This document shows, in pieces, positions 6,907 to 9,936 of a DNA stretch of 9,936 nucleotides; position 1 is the first letter of the stretch; every line of letters starts with the position of its first letter. Where the stretch lies: positions 1 through 9,936 of the forward strand of contig WJJK01000389.1 in NCBI GenBank assembly GCA_014729705.1, given 5' to 3'. This DNA comes from Candidatus Altarchaeales archaeon (GTDB lineage: Archaea > Altiarchaeota > Altiarchaeia > IMC4 > SCGC-AAA252-I15). The position numbers and the translations under genes are program-made. Under the pieces are notes generated by a model. The model was not told where the DNA came from and did not search any database. It saw nothing but the letters and a program-made list of their open reading frames with translations.

Positions 6907-7805
6907 GACTCTCCACCCCCATTAATAGAGAATTCTTTGGTTGTTGTCGAGCCTACGCGAGGTATTATTCTTAGGAGGTTTTTTTCTTGTTTTATTGTAG
7001 ATTTCCAGCAGATTTGAGCATATGCATTACCCTGGATATAGTAACTTCCTTTAGGGCTTGTTTCATTAATTGAGGAGATGTAGTAGTTTTGGTCAGATGA
7101 ATCAAGAGTGCTGCAATTGCCGAATCCTCCAAGGGCATACACAATGTCTTCTCTAGAATCTAGTATAATTACGGTTGTGTTTAGATTAAGAGGACTGCCA
7201 CTATCACTTGAACTAATCCCCAGAGAAAATAGGTAGATGTCAGGAGTCTCTTTTGAAAAATTCATTGAATGGATTATATAAGATGTTGGAACACCCTCAG
7301 TTGGAACTAAACCTATCGGACTGTCTAAATTAACCGCTATAATACGTTCATCAATAATTAATTTCTTCAACCCATTTTTAGTTATAGCTCCCGCAAACCA
7401 CTTGCCAGTAATTGACTCGGAGGAAATACTAATATCATCACCCAACAAATCTTTTAAAACGTTATCTTGTTGAATTAAGTTACTCCCTTTTTGTCCTAAG
7501 TCCTTCAAATTAATGATTACATTTACTCTATCACGTTTTTGGAATTCCCTAAAAACGTTATCCTCAATTTTAGAAGTATTATGGAGTACTCGGAATGGAG
7601 ATGAAGATGCGTTTTCACAATGGATATAAACAGGCTGACAGCCTAATGCCATACACTGATACGAGATTGCTCTACAGTATTCTGTCTTGATACATTGGGC
7701 TTCATCTAACTCTTCACATCTTGTTGTTTGACGCTCAGTAATATGTGATTGAATACACCCAAGCAACAGAAATATGCCGAGTAGGATGAAGATTATTTCT
7801 TTCAC
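6903..7805 (-). CDS. Lipoprotein with Cys-rich module, subtilase-propeptide-like domain and beta domain
   Basis: The 300-residue product has a signal peptide and lipobox LLLGC (Cys17). Residues 30-63 hold six Cys (RCEELDEAQC ... YCRAISYQC ... GCQPVYIHC), probably a small disulfide-bonded module. Residues 83-162 match the propeptide of the subtilase two genes downstream: NVFREFQKRDRVNVIINL against TVLNKFKTQPEVEVIVEL, and TGKWFAGAITKNGLKKL against SGLWFFGPMSSSGLEKL. There is no protease domain, so it could act as a membrane-bound inhibitor or folding helper; this is inferred. Residues ~175-293 are a beta domain shared with the next gene, with the Cys pair 231/266. The start is GTG at 7803-7805, overlapping the previous stop (GTGA), with GAGGT 7 nt before it. 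Local composition is AT-rich compared with the end of the preceding gene. Confidence 0.85.
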   Translation of the reverse strand: MKEIIFILLGIFLLLGCIQSHITERQTTRCEELDEAQCIKTEYCRAISYQCMALGCQPVYIHCENASSSPFRVLHNTSKIEDNVFREFQKRDRVNVIINLKDLGQKGSNLIQQDNVLKDLLGDDISISSESITGKWFAGAITKNGLKKLIIDERIIAVNLDSPIGLVPTEGVPTSYIIHSMNFSKETPDIYLFSLGISSSDSGSPLNLNTTVIILDSREDIVYALGGFGNCSTLDSSDQNYYISSINETSPKGSYYIQGNAYAQICWKSTIKQEKNLLRIIPRVGSTTTKEFSINGGGES

Positions 7806-7858
7806 CCTACGTACCTCTCAAATGTTAGGCTTGTGGGGTTTATGTTGATGTCTGGTGC
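7802..7858 (-). other. First strand of a split ASH-type domain
   Basis: Residues 599-617 of the upstream protein (LAPDININPTSLTFERYVG) match the start of ASH/choice-of-anchor-D domains, whose usual opening is PDI-x-V-x-P-x-SLxFG...VG. The domain should continue for about 80 more residues, but a TGA follows the conserved Gly, and the next gene begins inside that codon. Confidence 0.7.
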
Positions 7859-9655
7859 TAGGGTGGTTGTGGTAGTTGTTGTGGTTGTGGTTGTTACGCA
7901 GCCTACGCCTTCGGTACAGCCATAGCTACAGCTTGTTGAAGTGGTCCAGGTAGTGTCTCCCTGGCAGGTTTTGTGGTAGCTGCCGTCGGTAGCGCAGTGT
8001 AGTAGGCCGCTACTGTAGTTGGCTCCATTGTGCACGCACATGCTGTTGTAAGTACAGTAGGCTCCCGACCCGTCGAAGTCATCTTCCTGGCAGTTATTGT
8101 TGGGGCAGGCGTAATCATCTTCGTCACCAACAGCGATATCCTCACAAGCATCCCCGTAGTCTAAATCTAAATCACATATATCAGGTACATCATCTTTGCA
8201 GTATTCAGTGGGGGGGCATTCAGTATAATCATCACATTCAAAATAGTATTCAAGTTCAAGGTTGCTTTCACTCATCTCAAAAGAGTAAGTACAATTAGGG
8301 TCTTCATCTGCTTCTGTTGCAGGATAAATGTCAAGTTTAAAGGCAAAATAATCGTCAGTATCACCCATCCGGTCTTCGAGAAGAGAGGTAACTGTGTCGT
8401 ATTCTTTGGTACTCCCATAACAGGTGTCATCATCCATCATTGTCCGTATGTAGCTTATCTCCTGATCGTCAGGATGGTCAGAACAATCATCACTTGAACT
8501 GAATTCTTCAATGTGATACAATTTTATACTGGCATCAGAGGGCATGAAACTATTACATGAACAGCTACCTTGTGTCCAGAGTTTGGCCTGGTATAATGAA
8601 CCTCCATAGTCATAGAGGTCATCTATGTCAAACTCGAATAAACTTTTTCTAACTGGGTGCTCGCTTGTCACACCACTGCTACAACCTTCGTCAACATCAA
8701 ATAAAATGTCGTTGGCGTACTCATATATTCTGTAACAGTCGTCCGTGTCGCTTGAGCAGTTCTCCCAATTTTCCCAATTTACATGGACTCCATCGTTGTC
8801 GTTCCATTCGATTGTTGGATCAATCACTACAGGAAAATCCAATTCTTCATCTATAGGGGGGATGTTTAATCGAAGGAACAAATTGTCGGCGTGTTCCTCC
8901 AACGTATATGTCAGACCAACGATAGTTCCAGATGAATCATTTAAGAAAGGCGCATTTATCGTGTAGAATTCATTGATGAGATAAAGTTTATGAGGTTCTT
9001 TATTCCGTATGAAGCGTATATCCTCGCTTGTTGTGGCTTGACTCTTATCCCATAGTGTTTCCCCATCCAGGCTTACTACTGTTCTGTCTGATGGTTTCAG
9101 GTAAAACTCCAAAGCCATAGTGCCTGAACCAAATCCAGCGTCAACGGCGGCCTGCTCATCCTCGAAAATAATGGATTCCTTAAGCTGAGTATCATCTAAA
9201 ACATATTTTAGATTAATGCCCTCTCCAAAAACATCCTTATACTCCAAGGTATCCCCGGAATAAACCGAGTCAATAAGAGATGGCTCCAGAGACTTCCCGC
9301 CACCTACTAATTGTTTTAACTCAATTTCCAGGGGAGTGTCATGGGCCGTGAACTCCACAGACAATCCATCACCGTTAGGGGCAAGGGAAACCGAATACTT
9401 CCCAGTACTGCCCACGAGTGTGTCGCCGGATTTTTCAGTGAAAACACCAACTCTTTCCAACTCAGATTCACTTATAATCTCTTCTGTACCGCTTGTAGTT
9501 GAAGCTAATGTTATAGTGGAAAAGGTCTCTTCAACGCCTGGCGTGGTGGAGGCTAATGAGGGGGATAATGCTTGCGTTAAAACCAGGATGGTGAAGATAA
9601 TGAAGGTGTAAAGAAGGGGTGATGATAATCTTTGCATGCCTGAATTCATTCGCAA
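7802..9655 (-). CDS. Large secreted protein: DNRLRE-like domain, Cys-rich region, Thr stalk, broken ASH domain
   Basis: Signal peptide ~10-35, followed by an imperfect 16-residue duplication (LASTTPGVEETFST, LASTTSGTEEIISE). Residues ~70-285 are beta-rich and include YKDVFGEGINLKYVL and LDFPVVIDPTIEW, segments typical of the region before DNRLRE/CBM96-type carbohydrate-binding domains. Residues ~286-472 (KSLFEFDID ... YQAKLW ... LELEY) fit that domain. Residues 474-587 are rich in Cys and acidic residues, then comes a run of 11 Thr (588-598). The protein ends DININPTSLTFERYVG: the opening strand of an ASH/choice-of-anchor-D domain cut off after its conserved Gly, with no membrane anchor. TTG at 9653-9655 is favoured because GGAGG lies 9 nt before it; ATG at 9647-9649 is the alternative. 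First gene of the operon; likely envelope or glycan binding. Confidence 0.85.
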   Translation of the reverse strand: MRMNSGMQRLSSPLLYTFIIFTILVLTQALSPSLASTTPGVEETFSTITLASTTSGTEEIISESELERVGVFTEKSGDTLVGSTGKYSVSLAPNGDGLSVEFTAHDTPLEIELKQLVGGGKSLEPSLIDSVYSGDTLEYKDVFGEGINLKYVLDDTQLKESIIFEDEQAAVDAGFGSGTMALEFYLKPSDRTVVSLDGETLWDKSQATTSEDIRFIRNKEPHKLYLINEFYTINAPFLNDSSGTIVGLTYTLEEHADNLFLRLNIPPIDEELDFPVVIDPTIEWNDNDGVHVNWENWENCSSDTDDCYRIYEYANDILFDVDEGCSSGVTSEHPVRKSLFEFDIDDLYDYGGSLYQAKLWTQGSCSCNSFMPSDASIKLYHIEEFSSSDDCSDHPDDQEISYIRTMMDDDTCYGSTKEYDTVTSLLEDRMGDTDDYFAFKLDIYPATEADEDPNCTYSFEMSESNLELEYYFECDDYTECPPTEYCKDDVPDICDLDLDYGDACEDIAVGDEDDYACPNNNCQEDDFDGSGAYCTYNSMCVHNGANYSSGLLHCATDGSYHKTCQGDTTWTTSTSCSYGCTEGVGCVTTTTTTTTTTTLAPDININPTSLTFERYVG

Positions 9656-9664
9656 AACAACCAG

Positions 9665-9669
9665 CCTCC
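9665..9669 (-). promoter_or_regulatory. Shine-Dalgarno GGAGG for the operon's first gene
   Basis: GGAGG on the minus strand lies 9 nt before the TTG at 9653-9655 and 15 nt before the ATG at 9647-9649. The spacing favours the TTG start. It would sit close behind the transcription start predicted from the TATA-like box at 9693-9700. Confidence 0.5.
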
Positions 9670-9692
9670 AGTTAATCTACTCGAAGTGAATG

Positions 9693-9700
9693 TATTTAAT
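9693..9700 (-). promoter_or_regulatory. TATA-like box for the four-gene operon
   Basis: The minus strand reads ATTAAATA at 9693-9700. A start of transcription about 26 nt downstream, near 9671, would give a leader of roughly 16 nt holding GGAGG at 9665-9669. Box, leader and ribosome-binding site agree with each other. TTTAAA within a 10-bp palindrome (TGTTTAAACA, 9705-9714) is an alternative box. Confidence 0.45.
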
Positions 9701-9740
9701 GCTTTGTTTAAACATTTTTTCAAAGACAGAAACTAGTTTA

Positions 9741-9936
9741 TCACCCAGTCTGGTATCCCTGTTCTCTCTTATATCTTTCCCATTCTAGGCGTTCTTGTTT
9801 TTCGATTTCTCGTAGGTCTTCTTTATCTTTTGTTCGGCGTGTTTTCGCCGGATTCGTCCTGTTGTGGCTAGGGCTTCCCATTCATCGGCTATTTTCCGTA
9901 GGAAGCTGCTGAATTGTAGGTTGTCTGTGGCGTATG
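9741..9936 (-). pseudogene. Charged coiled-coil protein tail with frameshift (copy 2, cut by window edge)
   Basis: The reading frame entering at 9936 encodes ...TDNLQFSSFLRKIADEW, then TTGRIRRKHAEQ, and then changes to unrelated residues with a stop at 9785-9787. From about 9828 down, another frame continues the homology (KDKEDLREIEKQER, LEWERYKREQGYQTG) to a TGA at 9741-9743. Adding one A to the A4 run at 9828-9831 restores the whole tail, which matches copy 1 at 450-638 almost position for position. Most differences between the copies are synonymous, so both were long under protein-level selection. The single-base loss is therefore recent, a sequence error, or less likely a programmed slip. 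The gene's N-terminus lies outside the window; its family is not recognised. Confidence 0.6.

Noticed and set aside
4808..7858. Intein or self-splicing intron as the cause of the split ASH domain
   Set aside because: The intervening DNA holds separate genes with their own starts, signal peptides and stops, and no splicing motifs were seen.
7903..8151. Thr/Ala-rich minus-strand open frame inside the large secreted protein
   Set aside because: It overlaps the Cys-rich region in another frame, whose Cys spacing and neighbours support the main frame.
9705..9714. Palindrome TGTTTAAACA as a regulator site
   Set aside because: A single 10-bp AT-rich palindrome is expected by chance often enough; mentioned only as an alternative TATA box.
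9826..9835. Programmed -1 frameshift site in copy 2
   Set aside because: CAAAAG is not a canonical slippery heptamer and no strong downstream structure is evident; an indel is simpler.

Overview
The window looks archaeal, probably an uncultured, small-genome (DPANN-like) lineage; that placement is inference. Reasons: an S-layer-type protein, Thr/Ser-rich stalks, a C-terminal membrane anchor with a Lys tail, lipobox lipoproteins, TATA-like upstream elements, and GGAGG/GGTG ribosome-binding sites in front of GTG and TTG starts. Every supported gene is on the minus strand, and nearly every product is exported. No RNA gene, CRISPR array, transposase or replication gene is visible.

In the direction of transcription (right to left): the window opens in the frameshifted tail of a charged coiled-coil protein (9741-9936). 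After a short promoter region comes an operon of four genes, each overlapping the next by 4 nt: a large secreted protein with a DNRLRE-like domain, a Cys-rich region and a Thr stalk (7802-9655); a lipoprotein with a Cys-rich module, a domain resembling the inhibitory propeptide of subtilisins, and a C-terminal beta domain (6903-7805); a second lipoprotein sharing that beta domain (6367-6906); and a secreted S8 subtilase with a complete catalytic triad (4589-6370). A short region with an out-of-frame transmembrane tail (4428-4520) leads into an S-layer-like protein (1526-4435) and an overlapping gene for a membrane-anchored, Thr/Ser-stalked surface protein (757-1533). Next is a decayed paralogue of the first coiled-coil gene (450-747), then a small lipoprotein (55-402) whose C-terminal half again resembles the subtilase propeptide, and a terminator-like hairpin (28-54).

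Two observations stand out. First, an ASH/choice-of-anchor-D-type beta domain appears cut in two: its first strand is the last piece of the 617-residue protein, and its remainder is attached directly to the end of the subtilase catalytic domain, about 2.75 kb away. This suggests that a cassette of two lipoproteins plus a subtilase entered an older surface-protein gene, whose original membrane anchor may survive as the out-of-frame tail at 4428-4520. Second, propeptide-like (I9-like) domains occur three times: in the subtilase itself and in two lipoproteins. That is what a surface protease with separately tethered inhibitors or folding helpers would look like.

The likely overall job is cell-envelope construction (S-layer, stalked proteins) plus regulated extracellular proteolysis. 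All assignments come from reading motifs by eye; no database search was possible.
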